Source of the DNA: Bartonella vinsonii subsp. arupensis OK-94-513
Lineage (GTDB): Bacteria; Pseudomonadota; Alphaproteobacteria; Rhizobiales; Rhizobiaceae
Assembly (NCBI RefSeq): GCF_000278235.1
Contig: NZ_JH725037.1
Location: 4,697-68,696 of the forward strand
Length of the DNA: 64,000 nucleotides
Direction: 5' to 3'
Made by a program: the position numbers and the translations under genes. The notes under the pieces were generated by a model. It was not told the DNA's origin. It saw only the letters and a list, made by a program, of their open reading frames with translations, and did not search any database. Positions 1 through 8,882 of the stretch are shown piece by piece. Within the stretch, counting starts at the first letter, position 1. The number at the start of each line of letters is the position of its first letter.

Positions 1-61
1 ATTCCCATACTTTTATTTACGCATCCCGAACCTTAAAAAAGATTATAAAAATCAATTTATT
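1..61 (+). repeat. Dispersed repeat, copy A
   Basis: This stretch shares the core GCATCCCGAACCTTAAAAAA and a following AAAATCAAT with sequence at 35137-35201, where the core reads ACATCCCTCACCTTAAAAAA, and more weakly with 17677-17713. Copies B and C lie directly beside the 3' ends of tRNA genes; this copy touches the window edge, so its left neighbour is not visible. The element is too short and divergent to classify. Confidence 0.4.
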
Positions 62-1216
62 ATATATATACAAGGAAAGTTTTTCACACTCTTTTTGTAT
101 AGGAAAAATATAATTATGGAAACAACCTCTTTTCTCATATCGATATGGGCTGAAAAATACGCATTGTATGGGGTTCATTCCCAATCTTTCTGATAGCCAG
201 TTATCATTGTTTTTTACAAGCTGTAATAAGGGGGCGGTTATTGGGTGGCTTACAGGTAAGACATCAGAGAATAAGTGAAATTCAGGATTTTTGCTGAGAT
301 GCTTTTAAAGCAATCAAAACCATTTAGCATTTTATCGCTTTCTGTATTCACTAAGATACCGTTCTTCTTCATTTTTTTGAGGAGTTTTTAATTAATCACT
401 CCCTTTGTTTTTTTGTAAGAGGATAGTGTAGTGATACCATATCAGATTTTTCTAAAAGATAATGAAAAATTTTTAGAAGATGAAAGATACATTTCCTTAA
501 TATCATTATTTAACAGCTGAAGAAGAGCCGTAGCTAAAAGCAGGCTCTGATGGCATTACCATATGTTCTATAATGGCATTTTTATCTCGCCAGACGATGT
601 GGTGCGCTATAAGGTTTAGGTTGCTGATAATAAAAATGATCTTCTTTCTTTTACAGACTTCCCACAAGCTGAAATAGGAGAAGTAGAATTTGGAATAGAA
701 ATTTATCAGAAATAAAGGAAAAGTGATTTTGGTGACTAAAGTAACTTGACAAAAGAGATACAAAATTTGGGGAGATGGAAGATTTAGTGTATCCCTACGG
801 TAATTCTGGTATAAATATTGATGCATAACCCCGTGGGTAACATGACAGTGGGCAGATGTTTTCTGGATTTAAAAAAACATGGTATTCATGGGATAGCAGA
901 TAAAACAGAGATTCGTTTTATGGGTCAGATTCGAATGTACAAACCGTGGAAAATACATTAAATGAGTTGGTAAAGACAAGAAAAACTATATCAGCTTAGA
1001 AATTCATAAGAATACGACATTGTTAGTGTAAATATTGGTAAAAATTCTTATATCTTCTATAAGATCCACTCTGATAGTGATGTAAATACAGAGAATGGAA
1101 AAATATTGAAAGGTTTTTCTAGGGTCTGTGTTTTTTATGGATATAATGAGATCTGTAAAATGTGTATGATCATTTCACCGTGTATCAACTTATTCAAATG
1201 ATTCAGGAAGAAAAAA
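1..1216. other. Decayed region without an intact gene
   Basis: No convincing intact gene lies here; both strands are full of stops. Short coding-like traces remain on the plus strand: around 560-715 one frame reads ISPDDVVRYKV, a stop, then VADNKNDLLSFTDFPQAEIG and onward to EIYQK, which looks like real protein with one nonsense codon. Around 840-960 other fragments occur in shifting frames. I do not recognise the family. The first 61 bases carry a copy of a dispersed repeat also seen near 17677 and 35137. The best reading is an eroded accessory gene or phage remnant upstream of the lipoprotein gene. Confidence 0.5.
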
Positions 1217-1630
1217 ATGAAACAAATCTTAAAATTGTTATTCACTGGGATAGTTTTGTTCACTATGACTGGATGTGGTTCAGATCAGGCTCCTCTAACG
1301 GCTGTAGATGTGTGGGAAAAGCCTGGTGCAGATGAGCTTGAGATAAAAAAAGCATTGCTAGAATGTGGAATGCCGTCCCTTTCAGGTCTTTCTTTAGAAA
1401 GTTACTCGAACACCTATGAAAAAATCAACGCGGATGCATCTTTTGATGCTTGCTTGATACAAGCAGGTTTCCATCATAGATTGGGGGCGGTGAAATGGTG
1501 TGAGAAGTATAAAGCTGATAATCTTCCTATTTGTCAACCTGATGCTGTCATTCCTCAGAGAAGTGTCGAAAAACGTTTGAATAGTCCTTATTGTAAAGAA
1601 AATACAGATCAGCCGGAATGCCAACCTTAG
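1217..1630 (+). CDS. Small cysteine-rich lipoprotein, function unknown
   Basis: The 137-residue product begins with a lysine, a hydrophobic stretch and a lipobox ending FTMTGC, so Cys20 should be lipidated by Lgt/Lsp and the protein anchored in the envelope. The mature part has six more cysteines (about 50, 79, 95, 106, 126, 135), spaced as if for disulfides in the periplasm or at the surface, and ends in a polar CKENTDQPECQP tail. A ribosome site AGGAAG lies 5 bases before the ATG. It stands alone between decayed DNA and an autotransporter gene. I do not recognise a functional family; lineage-specific Bartonella lipoproteins of this size are a reasonable comparison. Expression and lipidation are inferred. 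Confidence 0.72.
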   Translation: MKQILKLLFTGIVLFTMTGCGSDQAPLTAVDVWEKPGADELEIKKALLECGMPSLSGLSLESYSNTYEKINADASFDACLIQAGFHHRLGAVKWCEKYKADNLPICQPDAVIPQRSVEKRLNSPYCKENTDQPECQP

Positions 1631-2354
1631 ATTTTTCTGCTGGTTATAAAACAACAATCCCGATCTTCTTACTTTTGCTTAGAATGGCGGGATTGTTTCC
1701 TCATTCTACCATAAAAATACTGTGTTTCTTGTTTCCAAAGATAAGTAGAAAAATATCAACAGGCTTTTGAGCTATTTTATTGTAAACACATCTCTTCAAA
1801 AGAAAATCATAAAATTCTTTGAGTGCGATAGCTTTATGTGGAATGGGCTACTAGTTTCTTCTATCGGCTCTAGCATTGTGGGAAAAGCTTAAGTGTTCAT
1901 AAGTTCACAATTAAAAAGCAGTCTTAAAATGTAGCCGAATATTACTCTAGCTTTTTTCTGAAGATATGAACCTATATCTGCGTGAATATGTTTTAATTTA
2001 TGAATGTGTGAGCAAGCAGGATTCTAGTATAAATTGCAAGATTTAAAATGGAAATTAGATATATGTATTGAGTATGGACATTTTTCAGATTTTCACTTTC
2101 TAACAAAGAGAGCTAGAGAAGAAATGCGTGTTATTTTATCTTGTGCGTAGTTTCTATCATTATAAACTTATTAAGGCTATTTTCCTGCTGATTTTTATTA
2201 TTGTTCATGAATATGAGCAACGATGTTTCTTTATTCTCGCTTTACATAAAATACGAAACGTATTATGCGTAACATACGTAGTGAGGTGAACTGTAAATAT
2301 TCTTTTTTGCCTGTATTTTTGTTTTTTTTGAGAAGAAAGAAAGTTTGAAAAAGA
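1631..2354. other. Non-coding spacer with a stem-loop after the lipoprotein gene
   Basis: No credible ORF is seen. AACAATCCCG at 1653-1662 pairs perfectly with CGGGATTGTT at 1688-1697 around a 25-base loop, just after the lipoprotein stop; it may terminate or stabilise that transcript, though no long T tract follows. The remaining roughly 650 bases upstream of the autotransporter are AT-rich and probably hold its promoter and a long 5' leader, but no box can be assigned with confidence. Confidence 0.4.
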
Positions 2355-5075
2355 ATGCTTATCAAAGTATCTAAAAATCGTTTATATTCCTGTGTTTTTA
2401 TAGGGACTGTTTTTTCTTTCTTATCCAACATAGAAAATGTTGAGGCACGTTCTCGTTCGTCCGTTTTGCTTTCATGTGATGAGAGCAAATTACCTTATAG
2501 ATGCAGTGATGGTACAGAGCATATAATTGCTGATAAAGCATATCAGTTTATGATGCCCTCTGAAGAAAAAAATGGGGATGATAATTCTTTTCTATCGTCA
2601 GCTGCTATAGTTGCACAGCAACAAAATACAATTATCCGCGCAATGCGTGTGAAAGTTGAAACTACCAATAATATAGAAGATAGCTATGGTGTAGTTGCTT
2701 CACAAAGTGGAAAGGTTATTTTAAGCGATTCAACTTTAAAGGTTTTTTCTACAGGACTCAAGGCTGAGAGTGGAACGATTGAGATTAATCGTGGATCGGT
2801 AGAGGTTACTCAACTAGGTGTTCATGCAGATAAACAAGGGGCATCTGTTATTTTAACAGATACAAAAATTAAAGTTGAAAGTCAGGATAGCGACCAAGAA
2901 GCGGCTCTTTTTAGTGGTGTTGATGCAAGTATTAAGATGTCAGGTGGAGCGATTGATGTGACAGATGCTGCTGCGGCTTATGTAGGAATAAGGGGGCAGG
3001 TGACTTTAGATGGTGTTGCCATTACTTCAAAGGGTAAAAAAATAAATGAAGAAGATAGCGATATTCATGCAGTTTTCAATGTAAATCAGAACGGTTCTCT
3101 TTCTCTAAAGAATAGCAATGTTGTTGCTAGCGATGTTCGTGGTTTTTGGATTGGATTAGATGTTAACACGCAGTCAAATGCTGGAGAGGAAGGGCCTCTT
3201 TTAGTTTCTCGGATTAATATTGAGAATTCAAAAATTACGCTGACAGGTAACAAGCATGGTCTGCATTTTGATATGGACAAAGGAGATAATGACTACCAAC
3301 AAGGAATGATCTTTTTAAAAAAGACGACTTTTGAAGTTCCAGATGGTACGGCTATTCATAGTCATAAGAGTAGTGGTTATATTGGCGTCACAGAAGGTAC
3401 AAAGATCTCTGGAGATTTGTTGTTAACAGCTGAAAAGAGATCTTCTATGGCGGTGTTAGTTGAATCTTCTTCACTGATAGGAGGGACCCGCGTTGCCGAT
3501 GATTCTACTGCTGAGCTTTATTTGACAGGGGATTCAAAATGGTTGTTAACGAAGAGAAAAGCGATAAATTTGCAGGACTCGAACCGTGTCATTTCCTCTC
3601 TTTCGTTTGTAAAACTTTCTGATAGTACTATTGCTTTCGACCTCCCAACGGACGAAGAGTATCAGACACTTCGTATTGGAAATGGAGAGGAAGAAGTTTA
3701 TAGTGCACAGGGGAATGCACATCTTTATCTTAATACATTTCTCAATAGTGATGGTTCGCTCAATAAACAGAAGACTGATAGGCTTTTGATTCATGGTGAT
3801 GTTTCTGGAAAAACGACAGTCCATGTGCAGTTTATTTTAGGAAATCAAGGGAAAGCAGCAGACAATGAAAATACGCACAGTATTTCATTGATTCAAGTTT
3901 CTGGAAAAACAGAGGAGGATTCTTTTCAGCTAAGTAGTCCTTATATCACATGGGGAGGATTACCTTACCAATACTATCTCCATGCGTATGGTCCAAGTTC
4001 TTCTCTTGGGAATGCACGTACTGCTCAAAGATTAGTTAAAGGTGATGCAGATTTTTGGGATTTTCGCCTCGAAGCTAAATATATACAACCTCATTTTGTG
4101 TCAAAAATAAGGGATGTTGTTCCGCAAGTTTCAATATATCTTCTCTTGCCGAGTGCCTTATTTCATACTGGATTGATGGATATCAGCAACCAAAGCAAAA
4201 GATTGGAAATTATGCGATCTTCTTCTAATGCGTCGTTAGAAAGTGATAAGGCTCTTGCTTTATCAGTTCGTGGTTATGGTGGAAGTTATCACTATATTTC
4301 AGATCTTTCCAGGCTTGAATATGGTTATGGGGGTGATCTTGATTATCATGCCATAGAAGCGGGTATTTCATTGAAACCAATTGAGAATGCATATAGTACA
4401 ACGTCTTTTGGAATTATGGGGACTTATGGCAAAATGTCTTTGCACCCTCGAGATGTTAAACAAAGTCAAAAAAGTCCATTTCATAAATGGTTAATGACAG
4501 CGTATGGTAGTGTGGAATATGATACTGGTTTTTATGTGGATGGACTTTTATCCTATGGTTTATTTAAAGGTGATGTTCTCACCTCTACAAGGGGCAAGAC
4601 AGCAACATTAAAAGGGAATCCTTTGAATGTTTCTTTGTCTGCGGGTAAAGCATTTATAGCAGGGTATAAAGATCTTGTTTTTGATCCGCAGGTTCAGCTT
4701 ATTTATCAACATCTCCGGTTTGATAATGTCCGTGATGTTGATAACTTTGATATTGAGATAGGGAAATCTAGTCAATGGATGATGCGCATTGGTGGACGTT
4801 TAACTAAAACACTTGCAACCTCTAAAGAGGATCGCAGCATTTCTTTCTATGGGAAGCTTCATTTTGCACATAGTTTTGAAAAAAAACAATCTGTGCATTT
4901 TAAAGATGCTTTTCAGTTGGGTGCTTTCGGTTCTTCTTTAGAAACGGGATTGGGTATTCATTCACAACTCTCTTCACAGATTACGCTTCACAGTGATCTG
5001 ATCTATCAGCATAAGCTTACCAAGGCTGGTTTTTCTGGAATTCGTTTTTCTGGTGGGGTGCGCTATCGTTTTTAA
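2355..5075 (+). CDS. Autotransporter (type Va), Iba/BafA-like
   Basis: This 906-residue protein has the classical autotransporter plan. A signal peptide of about 31 residues ends near VEA; a passenger of roughly 600 residues follows, rich in Ser, Thr, Asn and Gly with alternating short beta-strands (SGKVILSDSTLKV, SGTIEINRGSVEV) typical of a right-handed beta-helix; and the last 270 residues or so form a translocator barrel with aromatic-alternating strands and a terminal phenylalanine (GGVRYRF). A Cys pair lies at the start of the passenger (SCDESKLPYRCSDG). Bartonella has families of such proteins (inducible autotransporters Iba, angiogenic BafA); the layout and length fit, but the exact orthologue cannot be assigned by eye. 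A purine-rich AAGAAAG lies about 15 bases before the ATG. The gene is monocistronic with decayed DNA on both sides. The passenger probably acts at the host-cell surface; that is family inference. Confidence 0.88.
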   Translation: MLIKVSKNRLYSCVFIGTVFSFLSNIENVEARSRSSVLLSCDESKLPYRCSDGTEHIIADKAYQFMMPSEEKNGDDNSFLSSAAIVAQQQNTIIRAMRVKVETTNNIEDSYGVVASQSGKVILSDSTLKVFSTGLKAESGTIEINRGSVEVTQLGVHADKQGASVILTDTKIKVESQDSDQEAALFSGVDASIKMSGGAIDVTDAAAAYVGIRGQVTLDGVAITSKGKKINEEDSDIHAVFNVNQNGSLSLKNSNVVASDVRGFWIGLDVNTQSNAGEEGPLLVSRINIENSKITLTGNKHGLHFDMDKGDNDYQQGMIFLKKTTFEVPDGTAIHSHKSSGYIGVTEGTKISGDLLLTAEKRSSMAVLVESSSLIGGTRVADDSTAELYLTGDSKWLLTKRKAINLQDSNRVISSLSFVKLSDSTIAFDLPTDEEYQTLRIGNGEEEVYSAQGNAHLYLNTFLNSDGSLNKQKTDRLLIHGDVSGKTTVHVQFILGNQGKAADNENTHSISLIQVSGKTEEDSFQLSSPYITWGGLPYQYYLHAYGPSSSLGNARTAQRLVKGDADFWDFRLEAKYIQPHFVSKIRDVVPQVSIYLLLPSALFHTGLMDISNQSKRLEIMRSSSNASLESDKALALSVRGYGGSYHYISDLSRLEYGYGGDLDYHAIEAGISLKPIENAYSTTSFGIMGTYGKMSLHPRDVKQSQKSPFHKWLMTAYGSVEYDTGFYVDGLLSYGLFKGDVLTSTRGKTATLKGNPLNVSLSAGKAFIAGYKDLVFDPQVQLIYQHLRFDNVRDVDNFDIEIGKSSQWMMRIGGRLTKTLATSKEDRSISFYGKLHFAHSFEKKQSVHFKDAFQLGAFGSSLETGLGIHSQLSSQITLHSDLIYQHKLTKAGFSGIRFSGGVRYRF

Positions 5076-5472
5076 AATTAATTTGGAAAAGCTAGAATCC
5101 TTCGTCACAAATGAGATAGATATATAAGGAAATCTTATATTTACAGCATATCTTCTTAAGAAATAAAGAGAAGGATTCACTGATGTCATTTGTTTTGTAT
5201 TTGAAGACAGTTGCATTTTAAAATGTTTTTTTACTTTTGGTAATGCAATCTTATCAAGAGCCTATAAGGTATATATTTATGGCAATAACTATATGAGTTT
5301 TTGTGTTTGCGGTTATTAATAAAAAATACTTAAAAATGTGTATTATATTGTTTATACTATTACATAATTTTATTATATCATGGAATATATTTGCTTATAG
5401 AAACATATTAATTCGGATATGTTTAAACAGTTCTCTCACTTGTTAAATGCATAAAGAAGATAAGGAGAGGCT
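5076..5472. other. Spacer after the autotransporter with nested inverted repeats
   Basis: GAATCCTTC at 5095-5103 pairs with GAAGGATTC at 5170-5178, enclosing a second hairpin, ATATAAG (5122-5128) with CTTATAT (5134-5140). The pair sits just after the autotransporter stop and could form a 3' mRNA end structure, though it lacks a run of T. The rest is AT-rich with no gene visible. Confidence 0.35.
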
Positions 5473-5631
5473 GTGAGGGTGCAAATGCGAGACAAAAATT
5501 CTCATGTAAGCTGGATTAGCTCAATAAGCCTCTATATGTCCGAAAGAGAGCTAGAGGACATTATAGACAACATGATAACAAATTATCCGTATTATAATGA
5601 TACATTCTTAATAGATAATAAAGGGGCTTAA
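5473..5631 (+). CDS. Tiny ORF of 48-52 residues, unknown
   Basis: An open frame starts at GTG 5473 (52 residues) or ATG 5485 (48 residues) and stops at 5629-5631. A strong ribosome site, AAGGAG, lies 5 bases before the GTG, which favours the longer form. The product is polar and mixed-charge, with SERELEDIIDNMITNYPYY in the middle; no signal peptide or membrane helix is seen. The stop lies inside a 20-bp tandem duplication (5607-5646); without the second copy the frame would run to a TAG overlapping the start of the next ORF (ATGGGTAG), which suggests the two were once translationally coupled. The pairing with a glycine-rich small peptide is reminiscent of small peptide/partner modules, but no family is recognised. 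Confidence 0.4.
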   Translation: MRVQMRDKNSHVSWISSISLYMSERELEDIIDNMITNYPYYNDTFLIDNKGA

Positions 5632-5646
5632 TAGATAATAAGGGGG
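5607..5646 (+). repeat. Tandem duplication of a 20-bp unit
   Basis: CTTAATAGATAATAAAGGGG at 5607-5626 is followed directly by CTTAATAGATAATAAGGGGG at 5627-5646; 19 of 20 positions match. The first copy supplies the stop codon of the upstream small ORF and the second supplies the AAGGGGG ribosome site of the downstream one. This looks like a recent slippage duplication that changed how the two ORFs abut. Confidence 0.9.
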
Positions 5647-5652
5647 ATAAAA

Positions 5653-5904
5653 ATGGGTAGTTTAAGCTCACCGCGTGTTTCACAGGTTTCATATAGTCCT
5701 TCGGGTTACTGGGATGAGAAAAAATCAACAGGGCAGTTAAGGCAGAGATAGGAGGATCTATTGAGACAGTTGCAACAGGTGGTGCAAAAGTTCACCGCTT
5801 ATTGTGTTGTTTGCTGCAGAGGGTATGGAATTAAGTGCAGCGGTGGTGGCGTTATAAATGGCGCTTTAATAGGGGGAGCAGTGCATCATGCTTATATTTT
5901 CTAA
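5653..5904 (+). pseudogene. Frameshifted small gene with glycine-zipper C-terminus
   Basis: An ATG at 5653, with AAGGGGG 6 bases upstream, opens a 32-residue frame (MGSLSSPRVSQVSYSPSGYW and onward) ending at TAG 5749-5751. Coding character continues in other frames: AEIGGSIETVATGGAKVHR, then IVLFAAEGMELSAAVV, then GVINGALIGGAVHHAYIF ending at TAA 5902-5904. Joined, these would give a peptide of about 80 residues with a small-residue-rich hydrophobic C-terminus carrying GxxxGG spacing, as in glycine-zipper or bacteriocin-like peptides. At least two or three frameshifts are needed, so the gene is dead unless the sequence has errors. Function is not assigned. Confidence 0.45.
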
Positions 5905-6957
5905 AACAATTTATGAAATATTTAGAAATATATCTATAAAGTTATAGTAATGTTATGTTAGACATATTATTAATTAAATATGTTTACATATTTTTATGGA
6001 AATATATTTTAGTAAAAATAAATTAATCTATAATATTATACTTTAATTTAGAAATTTTGTGTTATTGGTAATTTAACTATTATTAATTATTTATTTTGTC
6101 AGTATGTAATTTAGTTATATTTATATCTTTATTTGAAATATATTATGATAATAATGAATATATTAAAAAATATTATTAAAAAAGTCTTTAATAATATTAA
6201 TTTTATTGTTTCGTTATTTTTATAATACTTTTTATTATCATATTTTATAAGTATAATTTATGTTATTATTTTGTATATAATTTATTTATCAGTTTAAAAT
6301 ATTAATAAATTGTTTTTTTAAATTTTGGCTAAAAAGATAAAGGGTAAACTGAAGCCAGTAAATGCCGAGAAGAAAATGAGCATTTATAATAAAACTTTTC
6401 ATTTTCTAGTATTGCTACCGCTTTTGCATTTTAAAATGCATTAATTACATTGTATGATCTGTTTAAAATCCCATAGATAACCTTTTTTCTGATTTTTTAT
6501 CCAATAGCTGTATTGATGTATAACAAAAGCGTCTAAGATAACAAAATGTTACAGCAAACAAACACTTTTGAATTAATTTACAAAATACTGATTGCTTACA
6601 GAGCAAACAGTCTATGCGGTTCAACCTTATTTAAATTTTTCTTTTCAAAAGTTGGCAGTTGAACTTATTTGCATTTTTATGTCTTTATAAGGTAAAAAGG
6701 CTTATGTGTTGATTTTGATATTTATAGCTTTGGTCAATTCAAAAAATAATACCAATAAAATCTATGAGCTATTGTAGGCCTCCTTTTTATGAATTGAAGA
6801 AGCATCACGCTTAGCATTACAAATATGTGCGAAAAAATGCTTTTATCGGGAATTATTTAATTTCTTTCTGGTTTACAATTTTTTTTATCATTTTATCTTA
6901 AGCTAGAGGTGAGGTGTATTAGTCTATATTTTATCTAAAAAGGGTGGAATTATACGA
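5905..6957. other. Very AT-rich spacer before divK
   Basis: From about 5905 to 6320 the sequence is almost entirely A and T, with dense TTTATTA/AATATAT-like words and no ORF, promoter or ordered repeat that I can define. From 6320 to 6957 composition returns towards that of the neighbours, still without a gene. The divK promoter should lie in the last couple of hundred bases. The AT block could be a nucleoid-protein binding or silencing region beside accessory DNA; that is only inference. Confidence 0.5.
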
Positions 6958-7323
6958 ATGTCAAAAAAAGTTATGATCGTGGAAGATAATGAACTGAATA
7001 TGAAGTTATTCCGTGATCTTGTAGAGGCGAGTGGCTATGAAACAGTTGAAACGCGTAATGGTCTTATCGCTTTGGATTTAGCGCGTTCATCAATGCCTTC
7101 CCTTATCCTTGTAGATATCCAGTTACCGGAGGTATCGGGAATCGACGTTATTAAACAATTAAAAGAGGATGAGGAACTTAGATCTATCCCCGTTGTTGCT
7201 GTAACTGCTTTTGCTATGAAAGGGGATGAAGAACGAATTCGTGCAAGTGGATGTGAAGAATATATGTCGAAGCCTATTTCCGTTCCTCATTTTATTACAA
7301 TGGTAAAGCACTTCTTAGACTGA
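6958..7323 (+). CDS. divK: Single-domain response regulator DivK
   Basis: The 121-residue protein is a bare receiver domain with no output domain. Visible residues are the acidic pair Glu9/Asp10, phospho-acceptor Asp53 in [13 protein letters not shown], Thr83 in [14 protein letters not shown] and Lys105 in YMSKP. This arrangement and the opening [20 protein letters not shown] match DivK, the diffusible regulator that in Caulobacter and Rhizobiales is switched by PleC/DivJ-type kinases and acts through DivL/CckA on CtrA to set polarity and division timing. In many alphaproteobacteria divK is followed by pleD; here no pleD follows, and the next genes are the convergent rpsI-rplM pair. The ATG follows AAAAAGGGTGGAATTATACGA, a usable ribosome site. 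Confidence 0.93.
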   Translation: MSKKVMIVEDNELNMKLFRDLVEASGYETVETRNGLIALDLARSSMPSLILVDIQLPEVSGIDVIKQLKEDEELRSIPVVAVTAFAMKGDEERIRASGCEEYMSKPISVPHFITMVKHFLD

Positions 7324-7590
7324 AACTTTGTTAAATGATGATAGAAAAAGATATTGTAAAGCTCCTGATGTAACTAAAGTTATATTGCAGAGGTCTTTTT
7401 GAACGAGCGCATGGATATCTCTGAATGAGCAAAGTATAGATTCTAAAAATTGAAATCGAGGGTATGAAATTTTTTAGAACAATTTCTTCTTAGTTCTTAT
7501 TTCAAAAGAAGTTTATCGTTTTATATTTCTACTTTCTCCTAACAAATATAAATTGATCGCTATGTTTTTTTTAATCTGCTTTAGTAAGCA
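7324..7590. other. Spacer between divK and rpsI
   Basis: About 270 bases between convergent genes. Apart from the terminator at its right end I see no gene, repeat or clear site. Confidence 0.5.
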
Positions 7591-7617
7591 AAAAAAGCCC
7601 CGCAAACGGGGCTTTTT
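7591..7617. terminator. Rho-independent terminator, probably bidirectional
   Basis: GCCCCG (7597-7602) pairs with CGGGGC (7607-7612) around CAAA, with A6 before and T5 after, so the hairpin carries a U tract on both strands. It sits 20 bases beyond the rpsI stop and closes the rplM-rpsI operon; it may also end divK transcription coming from the other side. Confidence 0.9.
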
Positions 7618-7637
7618 GTATTGCACGAAAAATGAAA

Positions 7638-8123
7638 TTAGCGCTTTGAGAATTGGAAAGAACGACGCGCTTTCGCTTTACCGTATTTTTTACGCTCAAC
7701 AACACGGCTATCACGGGTGAGAAAGCCTCCCTTTTTCAAGATCGCACGAAGCTCTGGCTCGTAATAGGTTAGAGCTTTAGAAATACCATGACGTACAGCA
7801 CCAGCTTGTCCAGAAAGACCTCCACCTGCAACAGTTGCAACAATATCAAATTGCGTATCCCTATTTGTTGCAACGATTGGCTGACGAAGAATCATTCTTA
7901 GAACAGGACGCGCAAAATATTGATCGAATTCCTTATTGTTAATGATAATTTTTCCAGAACCAGGTTTGATCCATACGCGAGCAACGGCATCTTTACGTTT
8001 TCCTGTTGCATAAGCACGCCCTTGTGAATCAAGCTTTTGCACATGGACAGGAGCGACATTTTCATGAGCTTCTGCAATATTTGTTACCACGCTAAGCTCA
8101 GAAAGAGAATTAATTTCAGCCAT
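7638..8123 (-). CDS. rpsI: 30S ribosomal protein S9
   Basis: The 161-residue product shows the S9 core: [20 protein letters not shown], the [12 protein letters not shown] stretch, [19 protein letters not shown], and the basic C-terminal tail ending FQFSKR, whose final Lys-Arg reaches the P-site tRNA in the 30S head. About 35 N-terminal residues precede the core, an extension common in alphaproteobacteria. It follows rplM with only 2 bases between, so the two are co-transcribed and probably translationally coupled. No anomaly is seen. Confidence 0.98.
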   Translation of the reverse strand: MAEINSLSELSVVTNIAEAHENVAPVHVQKLDSQGRAYATGKRKDAVARVWIKPGSGKIIINNKEFDQYFARPVLRMILRQPIVATNRDTQFDIVATVAGGGLSGQAGAVRHGISKALTYYEPELRAILKKGGFLTRDSRVVERKKYGKAKARRSFQFSKR

Positions 8124-8125
8124 AA

Positions 8126-8590
8126 TTAAGCAATCCTTTTGTTTTTGCGGTTTAAAGCACCAACGTCAAGAGCTTCGGGCTGTTGTGCCGCATGCGGGTG
8201 TTGGCTCCCAGCATAAACACGTAGATTCTTCAACTGGCGACGACCAAGTGGTCCACGAGGAATCATGCGCTCCACAGCTTTTTCAACAACACGTTCAGGA
8301 AAACGGCCTTCAAGAATCTGACGTGCTGTACGTTCTTTGATTCCACCAATATAGCCGGTATGCCAATAATATTTTTTGTCTGTATATTTCTTGCCGGTGA
8401 GAGATATTTTGTCTGCATTAATCACAATAACATTGTCACCGTCATCGACATGTGGAGTAAATGTAGCTTTATGTTTGCCTCGTAAGCGGTTAGCAACAAA
8501 CGTAGCAAGACGACCTAAAACAAGGTTCTCTGCGTCAATAATAACCCATTTTTTCACCACTTCAGTTGGCTTTTGTGAAAAAGTTGCCAT
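8126..8590 (-). CDS. rplM: 50S ribosomal protein L13
   Basis: The 154-residue product has the L13 hallmarks: [18 protein letters not shown] near the N-terminus, [27 protein letters not shown], and [20 protein letters not shown] near the C-terminus. L13 is an early 23S rRNA-binding assembly protein. It is the first gene of the two-gene rplM-rpsI operon, whose order is conserved across bacteria. A promoter with TTGACG and TATCAG spaced 17 bases lies about 100 bases upstream on the same strand. Confidence 0.98.
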   Translation of the reverse strand: MATFSQKPTEVVKKWVIIDAENLVLGRLATFVANRLRGKHKATFTPHVDDGDNVIVINADKISLTGKKYTDKKYYWHTGYIGGIKERTARQILEGRFPERVVEKAVERMIPRGPLGRRQLKNLRVYAGSQHPHAAQQPEALDVGALNRKNKRIA

Positions 8591-8688
8591 AGAAGTATCC
8601 TTTATTGAGACCCTTTAGAAAGGGTGCTTTTGTTGTTTTGCGTTGAAAATTGTTATCATAGCGAAATATTTAACGCGTACTATTGGCT

Positions 8689-8717
8689 CTGATATAATGT
8701 CTTTTGATTTACGTCAA
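8689..8717 (-). promoter_or_regulatory. Probable promoter of rplM-rpsI
   Basis: On the minus strand TTGACG (8717-8712) and TATCAG (8694-8689) are separated by exactly 17 bases. The same pattern, TTGACG-17-TATTAG, is seen ahead of the str operon at 47232, which supports both as housekeeping-sigma promoters. The transcript would have a leader of about 90 bases. Confidence 0.6.
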
Positions 8718-8882
8718 GAGAAAATAAAAACTTATAAAACAGTGCTTTATAATTGAGGTATTATAATACCATATATCGGGAAGTGCTGTTGCATAGTTTA
8801 AGTTGAATGGATGTTGTAAAAGAGTGTGAGATCTCTAACTCTCGATTGTATTTTATTAGCTTCCATTGTAAAATAAACAGTA

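Noticed and set aside
506..826. Minus-strand ORF of 106 codons
   Set aside because: Low-complexity Phe/Ile/Tyr-rich product typical of reversed AT-rich DNA, no ribosome site; plus-strand coding traces overlap it.
2231..2488. Minus-strand ORF across the autotransporter start
   Set aside because: Overlaps a clear signal-peptide coding start on the other strand and has a low-complexity product.
5905..6320. Possible replication origin because of extreme AT content
   Set aside because: No cluster of DnaA boxes or origin-type neighbours can be seen; AT content alone is not evidence.
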